This document shows, piece after piece, positions 31,171-40,281 of a stretch of 64,000 bases of DNA (within the stretch, counting starts at the first letter, position 1; every line of letters starts with the position of its first letter). A model generated the notes under the pieces. The model saw only the letters and a program-made list of their open reading frames with translations. It was not told where the DNA came from and did not search any database. The stretch comes from Gemmata palustris (GTDB lineage: Bacteria > Planctomycetota > Planctomycetia > Gemmatales > Gemmataceae): contig NZ_JAGKQQ010000001.1 in NCBI RefSeq assembly GCF_017939745.1, positions 2,976,001-3,040,000 on the forward strand, in the 5' to 3' direction. The translations under genes were made by a program, and so were the position numbers.

Positions 31171-33780
31171 ATGAGATTCGGTCCCAAGCACATAGCCCCG
31201 CTCGTCATCCTGACGTTCGCGGGCTTCGCGACGAGTCAGCAGCCGGCGCCCACCGCGGCCCCGGACCCGACCAAGGTCGAGTTCTTCGAGAAGAAGGTCC
31301 GGCCGATCCTTACGGACCACTGCTACCAGTGCCACTCAGCCGATACCAAGCCCGCGGGCGGGCTGCGCGTGGACGACCACCGGGGGCTCCTCACGGGCGG
31401 AAACACCGGCGCGGCCGTCGTGCCCGGCGACCCCGGCAAGAGCCTGCTCATCACGCGCGTCACGCAGAAGAACGAGAAGCGCCGGATGCCGATCGAGGGG
31501 AAGCACCTCACCGAGGAGCAGGTCGAAACGCTGACGAAGTGGATCAAGGACGGGGCCGTGTGGCCCGCGCTCCGCGTCCCCGCGTCACTCGGCAAGGCCA
31601 AACCCGAGTACGAGAAGCTCAAAAAGGAGCACTGGGCCTGGCAGCCGCTGACGAAGCCCACAACGCCCGCAGTCAACGACGCGGCGTGGGCGCGGGATGA
31701 TGTGGACCGCTTCCTCCTCGCGAAGCTCGAAGCGAAGGGACTTAAACCGGTCGGCGACGCGGACAAGCTCACGCTCCTGCGCCGCGTCACGTTCGACCTC
31801 ACCGGCCTTCCGCCGACGCCGGCCGAGATCGAAGCGTTCCTGAAGGACGACAGCCCGAAGGCATTCGAGAAGGTCGTGGACCGACTGCTCGCATCGCGCG
31901 CGTTCGGCGAGCGCTGGGGCCGGCACTGGCTCGACGTGGCCCGCTACGGCGAGAGCACCGGACCGAGCCGCAACATCCCGTACCCGCACGCCTGGAAGTA
32001 CCGCGACTACGTCATCGACGCCGTCAACGCGGACGTGCCCTTCGATCGCTTCATCAAGGAGCAGATCGCGGGAGATCTGCTCCCGGCGGCCAACAATGAC
32101 GAGCGCGACCGCCAGCTCACCGCGACCGGGCTCCTCGCGCTCGGCGTGAAGGACGTGAACCAGCGGTTCAAGGTCCGGTTCGTCATGGACAACGTGGACG
32201 AGCAGATCGACGCCGTGACGCGGTCCGTGGTCGGGCTGACGGTCTCGTGCGCCCGGTGCCACGACCACAAGTTCGACCCGATCTCGCAAGTCGACTACTA
32301 CGCCCTCGCGGGGATCTTCACCAGTACCGACAACGCGGCCGGGTTGCGGAACCAGATGGGCGGCGCGGGGCTGGCGTACTACGTCCCGGGGATGCTCGTG
32401 AAGCTCAGCGGCGAACTCCCGCCGGCCGACCCGCAACAGGTCGCAAAGCTCACGGCCGAAGTGGAGGTCGCGAAGAAGGCGTGGGACGCGATCCGCGGAA
32501 CGCCCGAAGGTCTGAAGACCGCGGCCAACGGTCAGCCGACCCAGCGCCCGTTCCGGCTCAAGTACGAGGGCCTTCAGGGGCAACTGAACGCCCTCACGGA
32601 CCCGGCCGCACGCGGGCACGCGGTCCACGGGGCACGTGACGCCCAGGTGATCGCGGACACCGAGGTGCGCCTGCGTGGGGAGGCCGAAAAGCTCGGCCCG
32701 ACCGTGCCGCGCGGGTTCCTGACGACGTTCGAGGTGCCCGGCGCCCCGAAGGTGAACCCGAAGCAGAGCGGCCGGCTCGAACTGGCGCAGTGGTTCACCA
32801 GCCCGAAGAACCCGCTCACCCCGCGCGTCGCCGTGAACCGCGTGTGGCAGCACCTGTTCGGCACCGGGATCGTGAACACGGTCGATAACTTCGGTGTGAC
32901 CGGCGACACCCCCACGCACCCGGAACTGCTCGACCACCTGGCCAACCGCTTCCTCGCCGACGACTGGAGCGTGAAGAAGCTCGTGCGGCAACTGGTGCTC
33001 ACCCGCGCGTACCAGTTGGGTTCGGATGCGACCGAAGCGCACCGCACGGCGGACCCGGCGAACCGGCTCGTCTGGCGGCACGCCCCGCGCCGGCTCAGCG
33101 CCGAGGAGGTCCGCGACGCGACGCTGGCCGCTGCCGGCACGCTCGACCCCAAGCGGCCCGAGGGCTCGTCGGCCAAGGCGCTCCGCATGGTGGAGATGCG
33201 CGACAACGGCCCGGAAGCGAAGACGATCAACGACCAGGCCGACGCCGCGCGGTACCGCAGCGTGTACCTGCCGCTCCTGCGCGGGGTCACGCCGCACGCG
33301 CTCGAAGCCTTCGACCCGGTGGACCAGACCCTCGTGAGCGGCACGCGCGACACGACCACGGTTCCGGGCCAGTCACTGTTCCTCCTGAACTCGATCTTCG
33401 TGCGCAAGCAGGCGATCAGCTTCGCCGAGCGCGTCCTGAAGCCCAAGGACGCGACCGACGACGACCGCGTGAAGGCCGCCTACCAGCTCGCTCTGGGGCG
33501 CACGCCGACGGACAAGGAGATCGACCGGGCGAAGGCGTTCGTGGGCGAATACGAGTCGGCGTACCGCGCGAACCCGCCGAAGGCCGTCGCCCCGCCGAAG
33601 AAGCCCAAGCCCGCGGACGCACCGAAGCCGGGCGAACCGCCGCTCGACCCGGACCAGATCGACCAGACCGGCGAAACGGTCACCGAGGAAGTGGTCCAAC
33701 CGAAGGACGCCAGGACCGCCGCGTGGATGGCCCTCACTCAGGCCCTCTTCGCCAGTGCCGAGTTCCGGTACGTGCGCTGA
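31171..33780 (+). CDS. Planctomycete cytochrome C / DUF1549 / DUF1553 protein
   Basis: 869 aa with an N-terminal signal segment. Order: PSC1-type cytochrome domain (CYQCHSADTKPAGGLRVDDH, about residues 50-70), DUF1549 (DVDRFLLAKLEAKGLKPVGD, RWGRHWLDVARYGEST, second CxxCH in VSCARCHDHKFDPI), and DUF1553 (NPLTPRVAVNRVWQHLFGTG, LVLTRAYQLGSDATEAHR). An Ala/Pro/Lys-rich insert lies near the C-terminus. The family is highly expanded in planctomycetes and paired with DUF1501 proteins. A role in extracytoplasmic polysaccharide use has been suggested for the family, but the activity is not known. Confidence 0.92.
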   Translation: MRFGPKHIAPLVILTFAGFATSQQPAPTAAPDPTKVEFFEKKVRPILTDHCYQCHSADTKPAGGLRVDDHRGLLTGGNTGAAVVPGDPGKSLLITRVTQKNEKRRMPIEGKHLTEEQVETLTKWIKDGAVWPALRVPASLGKAKPEYEKLKKEHWAWQPLTKPTTPAVNDAAWARDDVDRFLLAKLEAKGLKPVGDADKLTLLRRVTFDLTGLPPTPAEIEAFLKDDSPKAFEKVVDRLLASRAFGERWGRHWLDVARYGESTGPSRNIPYPHAWKYRDYVIDAVNADVPFDRFIKEQIAGDLLPAANNDERDRQLTATGLLALGVKDVNQRFKVRFVMDNVDEQIDAVTRSVVGLTVSCARCHDHKFDPISQVDYYALAGIFTSTDNAAGLRNQMGGAGLAYYVPGMLVKLSGELPPADPQQVAKLTAEVEVAKKAWDAIRGTPEGLKTAANGQPTQRPFRLKYEGLQGQLNALTDPAARGHAVHGARDAQVIADTEVRLRGEAEKLGPTVPRGFLTTFEVPGAPKVNPKQSGRLELAQWFTSPKNPLTPRVAVNRVWQHLFGTGIVNTVDNFGVTGDTPTHPELLDHLANRFLADDWSVKKLVRQLVLTRAYQLGSDATEAHRTADPANRLVWRHAPRRLSAEEVRDATLAAAGTLDPKRPEGSSAKALRMVEMRDNGPEAKTINDQADAARYRSVYLPLLRGVTPHALEAFDPVDQTLVSGTRDTTTVPGQSLFLLNSIFVRKQAISFAERVLKPKDATDDDRVKAAYQLALGRTPTDKEIDRAKAFVGEYESAYRANPPKAVAPPKKPKPADAPKPGEPPLDPDQIDQTGETVTEEVVQPKDARTAAWMALTQALFASAEFRYVR

Positions 33781-33788
33781 CCGCTTCC

Positions 33789-33821
33789 GTGTGGTCCGCT
33801 CGTAACGCGGGCGGACCACAC
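33789..33821 (+). other. Intergenic stem-loop within the DUF1549-DUF1501 operon
   Basis: 11-bp perfect arms (GTGTGGTCCGC at 33789-33799 and its complement at 33811-33821) begin 8 bp after the first stop codon. There is no T-run, so it more likely stabilises or sets the ratio of the two coding parts than ends transcription. Confidence 0.5.
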
Positions 33822-33857
33822 TCAAGAACCCAAAACATCCCAATAAGGAACTTACTC

Positions 33858-35228
33858 GTGACCCACGCACCATACGCTCCTTTTTCGCGCCGCCAAGCAC
33901 TGAAGTCTGCCGGCGCGGGCTTCGGCTACCTCGCCCTCGCGGGCCTGCTCGGTGAATCCGCCCGCGCCGCGGACAAGGCCGCGCCGAAGCCGCTCGCACC
34001 GAAAGAGCCGCACTTCAAGGCCAAGGCCAAGCGCCTGATCTTCGTTCACATGAACGGGGCGATGTCGCACCACGACACGTTCGACTACAAGCCGCAGCTC
34101 GTGAAGGACAACGGCAAGCCCGGTCCCGGGGGCGGCACACTTACGGCGTCGAAGTTCAAATTCTCGCAGCACGGTTCGACTGGCTCGTGGTTCTCCGAAC
34201 TGCTCCCGAACTTGGCCAAGCACGCGGACAAGCTGACGTGGCTCCGCGGGCTGCACACCGACACCCCCGCGCACCCGCAAGCCGTGGTGCAACTGCACAC
34301 CGGTAGCGCGAACGCGGCCCTCACGCGGCCGAGCATGGGCGCGTGGTTGCTGTACGGCCTCGGCAGCGAGAACGCGGACCTGCCCGGGTACGTCACGATC
34401 AACCCGCCGCCGAACTTCGGCGGGGCGGTGAACTACGGCAGCGCGTTCCTCCCGGCGCACTTCCAGGGCACGCGCATCAACGACGTGGGCTACCTCCCGA
34501 ACCTGAAGGCGACCGCCGCGAACGACCTCCAGCGCAAGCAGATCGACCTGATCCAGAACATGAACCGCGACCTCGCGGCCACGTCCGGCGCCCCCGACGC
34601 GGTGGACGGCGTGATCGAGTCGTTCGAGCTGGCGTTCAAGATGCAGGGCAAGGTGCCGGAGCTTCTCGACATCTCCAAAGAGCCGAAGAAAGTGCTCGAA
34701 GCCTACGGCGTGAAGGATGGCCCCGCGGGCGCGTTCGCGCGGCAGTGCGTGATGGCCCGGCGCCTGAGTGAGGCCGGCGTGCGGTTCGTGGAGATCTGCC
34801 AGCCGGGGTGGGACCACCACAACAACCTGCACAAGGGCATGATCGACCGGTGCGGGTCCGTGGATCAGCCGACCGCCGCACTGCTTTCTGACCTGGAATC
34901 GCGCGGGCTATTGGACGACACGCTCGTGCTGTTCGGCAGCGAGTTCGGACGCCTGCCGACGTCGCAGGGCGCGGACGGGCGCGACCACAACATCACCGGC
35001 TACCCGATGTTCTTGACCGGTGCGGGCGTGAAGAAGGGCGCCACCTACGGCGCGACCGACGAGTACGGCATCAAGGCCGTGGAGGGGCGCATGCACACGA
35101 ACGACTTCCACGCGACGCTCCTGGCGCTCATGGGCCTGGACCACGAGAAGCTGACCTACAAGTACGCCGGGCGCGACTTCCGCCTGACCGACGTGAAGGG
35201 GACCGTGGCGAAGGAAATCTTCGCCTGA
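33858..35228 (+). CDS. DUF1501 (sulfatase-like fold) exported protein
   Basis: 456 aa from a GTG at 33858 with AAGGAA 7 nt upstream. A twin-arginine signal (SRRQALKSAGAGFGYLALAG) directs export. Family blocks: KRLIFVHMNGAMSHHDTFDY near the start, GVRFVEICQPGWDHHNN, LVLFGSEFGRLPTSQGADGR and DHNITGYPMFLTGAGVKKGA. The metal-ligand pattern (D-x-x-G-S-E-F-G-R ... DHN) is that of alkaline-phosphatase/sulfatase-type folds, but catalytic activity is not shown for DUF1501. Partner of the preceding DUF1549/DUF1553 gene. Confidence 0.92.
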   Translation: MTHAPYAPFSRRQALKSAGAGFGYLALAGLLGESARAADKAAPKPLAPKEPHFKAKAKRLIFVHMNGAMSHHDTFDYKPQLVKDNGKPGPGGGTLTASKFKFSQHGSTGSWFSELLPNLAKHADKLTWLRGLHTDTPAHPQAVVQLHTGSANAALTRPSMGAWLLYGLGSENADLPGYVTINPPPNFGGAVNYGSAFLPAHFQGTRINDVGYLPNLKATAANDLQRKQIDLIQNMNRDLAATSGAPDAVDGVIESFELAFKMQGKVPELLDISKEPKKVLEAYGVKDGPAGAFARQCVMARRLSEAGVRFVEICQPGWDHHNNLHKGMIDRCGSVDQPTAALLSDLESRGLLDDTLVLFGSEFGRLPTSQGADGRDHNITGYPMFLTGAGVKKGATYGATDEYGIKAVEGRMHTNDFHATLLALMGLDHEKLTYKYAGRDFRLTDVKGTVAKEIFA

Positions 35229-35623
35229 TCGTAATGCGCTCCCGCCGCTGGTGAATCGGGTGATCGGAGAGAGCACCCGGTGAGCGGCGGTGACTGTCAC
35301 CGTTTCGGGTCGGCGTTGAGGAGCGACGACCGGGCGGCGGGGGCGTTATTCTACTCTGCTATGATTCACTCGCGCGACAGACAATTGTCAATGACCGATG
35401 AGCGAATTCAGTTTCAATTGCTGTGGCTCGATACCCGGTTTCGATTCCCTTACAGCGAGCTGCGATCGCAAGGGAGCGAGAGGCACACCCGACTTATAAC
35501 GAGCCGCGACCGCCAGGGAGCGGGAGGGGCACCCGGCTTGTCGACACGGTCCCACGCACGGGAAGCCCCGCTCCCTGGCGATCACGGCTCGTGATAAGCC
35601 GCTACGACGGTCTCGAAACGAGA
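35229..35623. repeat. Gene-free region: terminator-like stem and three palindromic repeat copies
   Basis: An imperfect long stem (CCGCCGCT 35242-35249 with AGCGGCGG 35283-35290) ends the DUF1501 transcript. Copies of the dispersed repeat are at 35456-35479 (diverged), 35500-35523 and, inverted, 35568-35591. No gene is supported. Confidence 0.65.
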
Positions 35624-35926
35624 CTAAATCCCTGACTTCTTATCTGAAGGTCTGTCTCTTCTTCGGATCACGGGAACCCAGTTGGTATCCGTGTCGTACA
35701 CCGCAAGAAAGTGGTGCTCCCACTTCTTGTTTTTCGTGCGAAACCGACAGGCGAACCAGGGCGCGCCGTATTCATCGATCTCGTAAATACGAACCGCCCG
35801 CCCCCGGGCGACCAGCTTTTTGTAAACCCGCACCGTCTCCGCATGGATCTGATAACCCGGTATCCCGTCGCCCGGAACTCCCGTGATTCTGATCCGGTCA
35901 CCGACTTTCAATTCGCTCGCCGTCAT
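35624..35926 (-). CDS. Small conserved-looking hypothetical protein
   Basis: 100 aa from the ATG at 35926 (MTASELKVGDRIRITGVPGD). The opening is a beta-rich, SH3-like pattern (L-K-V-G-D-R-I-R-I), followed by ARGRAVRIYEIDEYGAPWFA and WEHHFLAVYDTDTNWVPV. There is no signal peptide. The upstream in-frame extension to 36082 overlaps the next gene and looks like shadow coding. It overlaps no neighbour when started at 35926. Function unknown. Confidence 0.62.
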   Translation of the reverse strand: MTASELKVGDRIRITGVPGDGIPGYQIHAETVRVYKKLVARGRAVRIYEIDEYGAPWFACRFRTKNKKWEHHFLAVYDTDTNWVPVIRRRDRPSDKKSGI

Positions 35927-36045
35927 CGGGCGCCCTTGGGACCGTGTCGCAGCAATGATACCCGACTCCAAACGGGAGGGCTTCAGATCCGGGGCAACAT
36001 CGGAATGCACGTGGTCTCTTACACGGTTCCCGACCGCGGCTTGTA

Positions 36046-36729
36046 TCACTCCTTGCCGAGCACCAGATCCACGACCCAGCACCCGCGCACGTGCGGCCCT
36101 TCACCGCGGCAGTGGTTCAGGATGTCGGCGCTATCACAGCCCGCGTCCTGGAGCGCGTCGGCCAGGATCGGCATCGCGCCGAAGTCGCGCGATTCGTACA
36201 TCTGCGCCGCCAGCGCGAGAGTGGTGGAGGTGCGCCACGAAGGGGAGAACGTCACGGGGCGAAAGGGGTTGCCGAAGATGTCGCGGAGGAGGCACGTTAC
36301 ATTCGTGAAGCGACTCGCGATAGTGGCGATATCACTAACGTAACCGGAGGGGCCACCGCCTCGAAAGAAGTGAGATTCGGGCCTCGCTGTCGTGCATGCT
36401 AATATCGCGGCCGCGCACCGCTTCTGCGGCGCCAGCGTCCCCAGAGCAGCGACGTCAACGGGATGGGGCGCGGCCCGGTCCAATTCTTCGCTCGCGAGTT
36501 GAGCCGCGGAACCGGCTCGATCCAGTTCTAGCTCGTCGATTAACTGATCGGCGAAGCGCTCGGCCTGCTCCACCGCGAACCGGCTCCTCTCGTCGACGAG
36601 TTGGCGCCAGCCCGCGCGGACGCACGCGCACGTGAATAAGCGGGTCTTTCGCTCACTCGCATCGCGCGCGAATGCGAGCATCGAGTCCGTGTAGGTATCG
36701 GAACAGATCAGCCATTCCGCTTCGGTCAT
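36046..36729 (-). CDS. Gemmata-type expanded paralogue family protein
   Basis: 227 aa. It starts MTEAEWLICSDTYTDSMLAF and ends with ILADALQDAGCDSADILNHC and GPHVRGCWVVDLVLGKE. I recognise this N- and C-terminal pair, with the internal LLRDIFGNPFRPVTFSPSW, as a large paralogous family in Gemmataceae genomes. The middle is helical and Cys-containing (LFTCACVRAGWRQLVDERSR). No enzymatic motif is visible and the function is unknown. ATG at 36729. Confidence 0.75.
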   Translation of the reverse strand: MTEAEWLICSDTYTDSMLAFARDASERKTRLFTCACVRAGWRQLVDERSRFAVEQAERFADQLIDELELDRAGSAAQLASEELDRAAPHPVDVAALGTLAPQKRCAAAILACTTARPESHFFRGGGPSGYVSDIATIASRFTNVTCLLRDIFGNPFRPVTFSPSWRTSTTLALAAQMYESRDFGAMPILADALQDAGCDSADILNHCRGEGPHVRGCWVVDLVLGKE

Positions 36730-36945
36730 CGTTCACCCTCCACGCTCCCAGCATGGTCGATCCAGTGCCCGATGCAAGCGCGAATGCGCGTGCAATAACG
36801 GGCAGGGCGGAGGGCCTCTGCAACGTTCTGGCCTGTATTAAGGTGACCTATTGAGGAGGCACAGACAGGAATGTCGGTGCCATGAGTCGAAGAGAAGAAT
36901 AATCCAGAACGCAGTGCGCCCGCGCACCACTCGACCCCGGCCACA

Positions 36946-37857
36946 TCACCCCGCGACGACGCGGTTGCGGCCGGTTTCCTTCGCCTGGTACAAGTTCTTG
37001 TCGGCACGGGCGACGAGGTCGCTCGGGAGCAGCGGGTCGGCGGGCAGGGTCACGGCCGCGCCGATGCTGACGGTGACCGAGTAGGTCACGCCGTTGAACG
37101 AGAACGGGGGCCGGCTCATCACGTCCCGGATGCGCTCCGCAACGATCTTCGCCTTCGCGAGATCGGACTCGGGCAGCACCACGGCGAACTCTTCGCCCCC
37201 GTACCGGGCGAGCAACTCGTCCTGCCGGATCACGGCCTTCACGCGGGTACACAGCTCGCGCAGCGTCAGGTCGCCCACGAGGTGCCCGAACCGGTCGTTG
37301 ATCGACTTGAAGTGATCGATGTCGAGCATGAGCAGCGCGAGCGGTCGGGTGTGGCGCGTGCTGCGGGCGATCTCGCGGTCCAGGAATTCGGTCAGGTACC
37401 GGCGGTTGTGGACCTGGGTCAGCCCGTCCAGAACGGTGAGCCGGTAGATCTCCTCGTGGTACTCGGCTTCCAGGTTCCCGCCGCCGAGGAACCGGTAAAT
37501 GCAGTTACCGATCCGCAAGTAGTCGCCGTCGCGCAGCCCGCTCTCGCGCTTCTGCTGGTTGTTCACGAACGTGCCGTTCGTGCTGCCCAGGTCGGTGACG
37601 ACGTACTCGCCGTCGTCCCCGCGGACGATCTTCGCGTGGTACCGGGAGACCGATGCGTCGGTGTTGCGGACCGCGCAGTCGTCGGCGCGCCCGATGAACG
37701 CGGGCTCGGCCCCGAGCGCGTACCGGGTGCCCATGTCCGGGCCGGTCGGGTAGATGTAGACCAGGCAGGCGGCTTTATTGGCACCGCGGGCCGGGATCGT
37801 ACTGGGGGTCCGAAACGTTTGGACCGAGTTCTCGGTCGGGATTAGTTCCGCGATCAT
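36946..37857 (-). CDS. FHA-GGDEF diguanylate cyclase
   Basis: 303 aa from the ATG at 37857 (MIAELIPTENSV). The N-terminal half is an FHA domain: FIGRADDC, then SVSRYHAKIV and TDLGSTNGTFVN, which bind phosphothreonine. The C-terminal half is a GGDEF domain with active site GGEEF, plus DGLTQVHNRRYLTEFLDREI and LLMLDIDHFKSINDRFGH. It should make cyclic di-GMP from GTP. The upstream inhibitory I-site reads RQDE instead of RxxD, so feedback inhibition may be weak. The combination suggests control by a Ser/Thr kinase. Confidence 0.93.
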   Translation of the reverse strand: MIAELIPTENSVQTFRTPSTIPARGANKAACLVYIYPTGPDMGTRYALGAEPAFIGRADDCAVRNTDASVSRYHAKIVRGDDGEYVVTDLGSTNGTFVNNQQKRESGLRDGDYLRIGNCIYRFLGGGNLEAEYHEEIYRLTVLDGLTQVHNRRYLTEFLDREIARSTRHTRPLALLMLDIDHFKSINDRFGHLVGDLTLRELCTRVKAVIRQDELLARYGGEEFAVVLPESDLAKAKIVAERIRDVMSRPPFSFNGVTYSVTVSIGAAVTLPADPLLPSDLVARADKNLYQAKETGRNRVVAG

Positions 37858-37977
37858 GTACCAACTCGCTACGGGCTGTGGGGGGATTCTGGGCGAAACA
37901 GCTCGAACGTAAGACAGTCGGAGAATGCGTGGGCGCACCGGGGCCGTAGACCGGCCCGAACCGGGAGTGTTACGGCG

Positions 37978-39912
37978 TTACGGCGCGAACGGGTTGGTGA
38001 CCGGCGGGATGACCGGCAGCGTGGGCGGGGGCGTCGGGGTGGGCGTGGGCGTGGTGATCGGGGCCAGGGGCGGGGGCGGCGGGACGGTCGGGTTCACGAT
38101 GATCGGGTCGAGCGGGTCGCTCAGCGTCCGCGCCGACAGCACCAGCCCCAGCGACTGGAGAGCGGAGCCGTCCTGTGTGGCCGCGTTGAACACCACCGAG
38201 TACGACCCGGACACGAGCCACACGGCCCCGGTCGAGAGCGGCTGGCCGGCGCGGGCCACGGTGGTGAACACCGCGTGCCCGGTCGCGTCGTAGATGGTCA
38301 TGCGCACCGCGGTCAGGGCCGTCGCGGAGCCGCCCGTCGCGGTCAGCGCGAACTGCGTGAGCCGGTCGCCCGCCACGTCCATCGTGGTGTACTGAACGGC
38401 TTCGGGTGCCGTAAGGGTGTCCGCCGTGACATGGGTGTAGGTGGTCGGGGCGACGGGCGCGAGCGTGGCGCCCAGGGTGTAGGTTCCCGACGCGGAGCTG
38501 CCGGCCGCGGCCGACGCCGCCACGCGGATGAAGTACGTCGTGCCGGTGGTCGCGTTCGCGAGCTGGATCGAGTACGCCCCGCCCTCGTTCAGGGTCACGG
38601 TGGTGGGGAGCAGTTGGCCGCTCGCGTTGTACACCGTGACCGACGGGAGCAGCCCGTTGGTGGCCGTCATCGTTCCGAGGAACAGGGTGCCGGTGAACGG
38701 GGTCGCGAGGGTCGGGGTGATCTTGTACCAGTCCACGTCCGACGAACCGGAGATCGAGCCCTGCAGGTAGAACGAGTTCGCGCTCGTCGTGCGGACCGGG
38801 GCGAGGGTCGTCGCCGTGGCGAGCGTGTTGTTGTTGGTAGCGGGGTACTCGAAGTTGCCGTAGTAGGAACTGGGGACGTTCCCGCTCGGGGCGCCGCCCG
38901 CGTAGTTCAGCCGGAGCACGTAAGACCCGACCGAGAACACGTCCGAGCCCGAGCCCTGGACCTTGACGTAGTAGGTCGTGCCCGCCTTATAGTTCGGGAG
39001 GGTGATCGACAGGTTGTTGTTCAGCACGTCCGTGGTGGACGCGCTCGCGACCGCGTTCCCCTGGGCGTCGTACACGGTCACCTTGCCGGTCAGCAGGCTG
39101 ATGCCCGCGGCCTGGAGGTTGATCGTCAGCCCGGTGGACCCGAAGGCCGGGGTGGTGAACTTATAGACGTCCGCGTCGCCGATCCGGGTGACGTCCGCGG
39201 ACACCGCGGTCTGCCCCCCCAGATTGTACGCGGTCGCGAGCGTCTCGTTGCCGGACGGCCCCTCGAACTGGTCGTCCCGCCGCGCGCCGTACAGCGCCCG
39301 CAGCGCCGCGGTGTCGGCGCCCGACAGCCCGGACCAGAGGCCCTGGTACGAGTTGAACAGTGCCGACGTGGGGTCGGTGTTCTGGTCGGCCAGCCCGAAC
39401 GAGTGCCCGGCCTCGTGCAGCGCGACGGAGAACAGGTCGCCCTGGTACGAGGAGCCGATCCCGAACTGGTACAGGCTGTTGAAGATGAAGTCGCCGGCCC
39501 ACGTGCGGGTGTCGTAGTCGAACCCGGCCGCGTTCGCCATCGTGGAGTTCGCGCTGCCGGGCGCCGAGAGCGCCCGCGCGCCGATCCGGATGTCGCCGAA
39601 CCGGATGTCTTCCTGGGGCGCCCCGGCGATCCCCATCGCCTGCCCGCCGTCGGCGACGAGCCCGATGTTGAGGTTCGCTTCAACGGCCCAGGTCTGGTAC
39701 GCCCGGAGGATCTCCCGCTGCCACTGCGGCTGCGACGCGGTCGCGTTCATCAGGGAGAACAGGTTGCTCTGCGTGCCGGAGATGTCGGTGCCGTCCGGCA
39801 CGAAGCTGAGGGTCAGACTCGACCCGTCGAACCAGGGGATGCCGAAGGTCGGGGTCAAGCGGTCTTCGAGGTGCTCGAACGACAGACGCTTGGGCGATAG
39901 CGACTGACTCAT
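37978..39912 (-). CDS. Secreted zinc metallopeptidase with pre-peptidase C-terminal domains
   Basis: 644 aa. It opens with MSQSLSPKRLSFEHLEDRL and TPTFG, an N-terminal motif frequent on large secreted planctomycete proteins. The catalytic site is HEAGHSFGLAD (about residues 165-175), a zincin with Asp rather than His as third ligand. Three or so PPC-type beta domains follow (for example VYKFTTPAFGSTGLTINLQA, DVDWYKITPTLATPFTGTLF), then a Pro/Thr-rich tail (PPPPPLAPITTPTPTPTPPP). Likely extracellular or surface-bound. The substrate is unknown. Confidence 0.82.
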   Translation of the reverse strand: MSQSLSPKRLSFEHLEDRLTPTFGIPWFDGSSLTLSFVPDGTDISGTQSNLFSLMNATASQPQWQREILRAYQTWAVEANLNIGLVADGGQAMGIAGAPQEDIRFGDIRIGARALSAPGSANSTMANAAGFDYDTRTWAGDFIFNSLYQFGIGSSYQGDLFSVALHEAGHSFGLADQNTDPTSALFNSYQGLWSGLSGADTAALRALYGARRDDQFEGPSGNETLATAYNLGGQTAVSADVTRIGDADVYKFTTPAFGSTGLTINLQAAGISLLTGKVTVYDAQGNAVASASTTDVLNNNLSITLPNYKAGTTYYVKVQGSGSDVFSVGSYVLRLNYAGGAPSGNVPSSYYGNFEYPATNNNTLATATTLAPVRTTSANSFYLQGSISGSSDVDWYKITPTLATPFTGTLFLGTMTATNGLLPSVTVYNASGQLLPTTVTLNEGGAYSIQLANATTGTTYFIRVAASAAAGSSASGTYTLGATLAPVAPTTYTHVTADTLTAPEAVQYTTMDVAGDRLTQFALTATGGSATALTAVRMTIYDATGHAVFTTVARAGQPLSTGAVWLVSGSYSVVFNAATQDGSALQSLGLVLSARTLSDPLDPIIVNPTVPPPPPLAPITTPTPTPTPPPTLPVIPPVTNPFAP

Positions 39913-40281
39913 CTATTTTCTCGGTGGTGTGGGCAGCAGTTCGGCCGCCGTGTGTGGGAGAGTCCAGTAGGAGTGGATCGGTGAATCGCGGGCGGGTGAA
40001 GATTAGTGGCGCGACCCGTGGGAGCCGTTCTTTTATGGTCTCGCCTGAATACTGTGCCCGTGACGGCAGGTCACTCTGCCGAACCGTAGTTGAGAATTCC
40101 GGTGAGTCAAATGAAAGTGAAGATTCCAAAAATACTGATAAGAGCGATTTACAGGGCGCGCTAACTTCGCGGCCACCCTGTCTCGGTTCGGACACCGTTT
40201 GGCTCCGAAATCATGGGCGGCCACAATCGGAGCTGGCGCGCCGGGGCGTGGCCTTCTGCTTGTGCCGCGGTCGAAGCGCGG
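39913..40281. other. Intergenic region, no supported gene
   Basis: About 370 bp between the metallopeptidase start and the HDAC-like stop. The part from 39913 to about 40140 is relatively AT-rich and probably holds the metallopeptidase promoter. No clear -35/-10 pair or gene is assigned. Confidence 0.45.

Noticed and set aside
31585-33297. 570-codon minus-strand frame opposite the DUF1549/DUF1553 gene
   Set aside because: Antisense of a recognised gene and without motifs of its own.
38275-39900. 541-codon plus-strand frame opposite the metallopeptidase
   Set aside because: Repetitive Arg/Gly/Val-rich translation typical of antisense frames.
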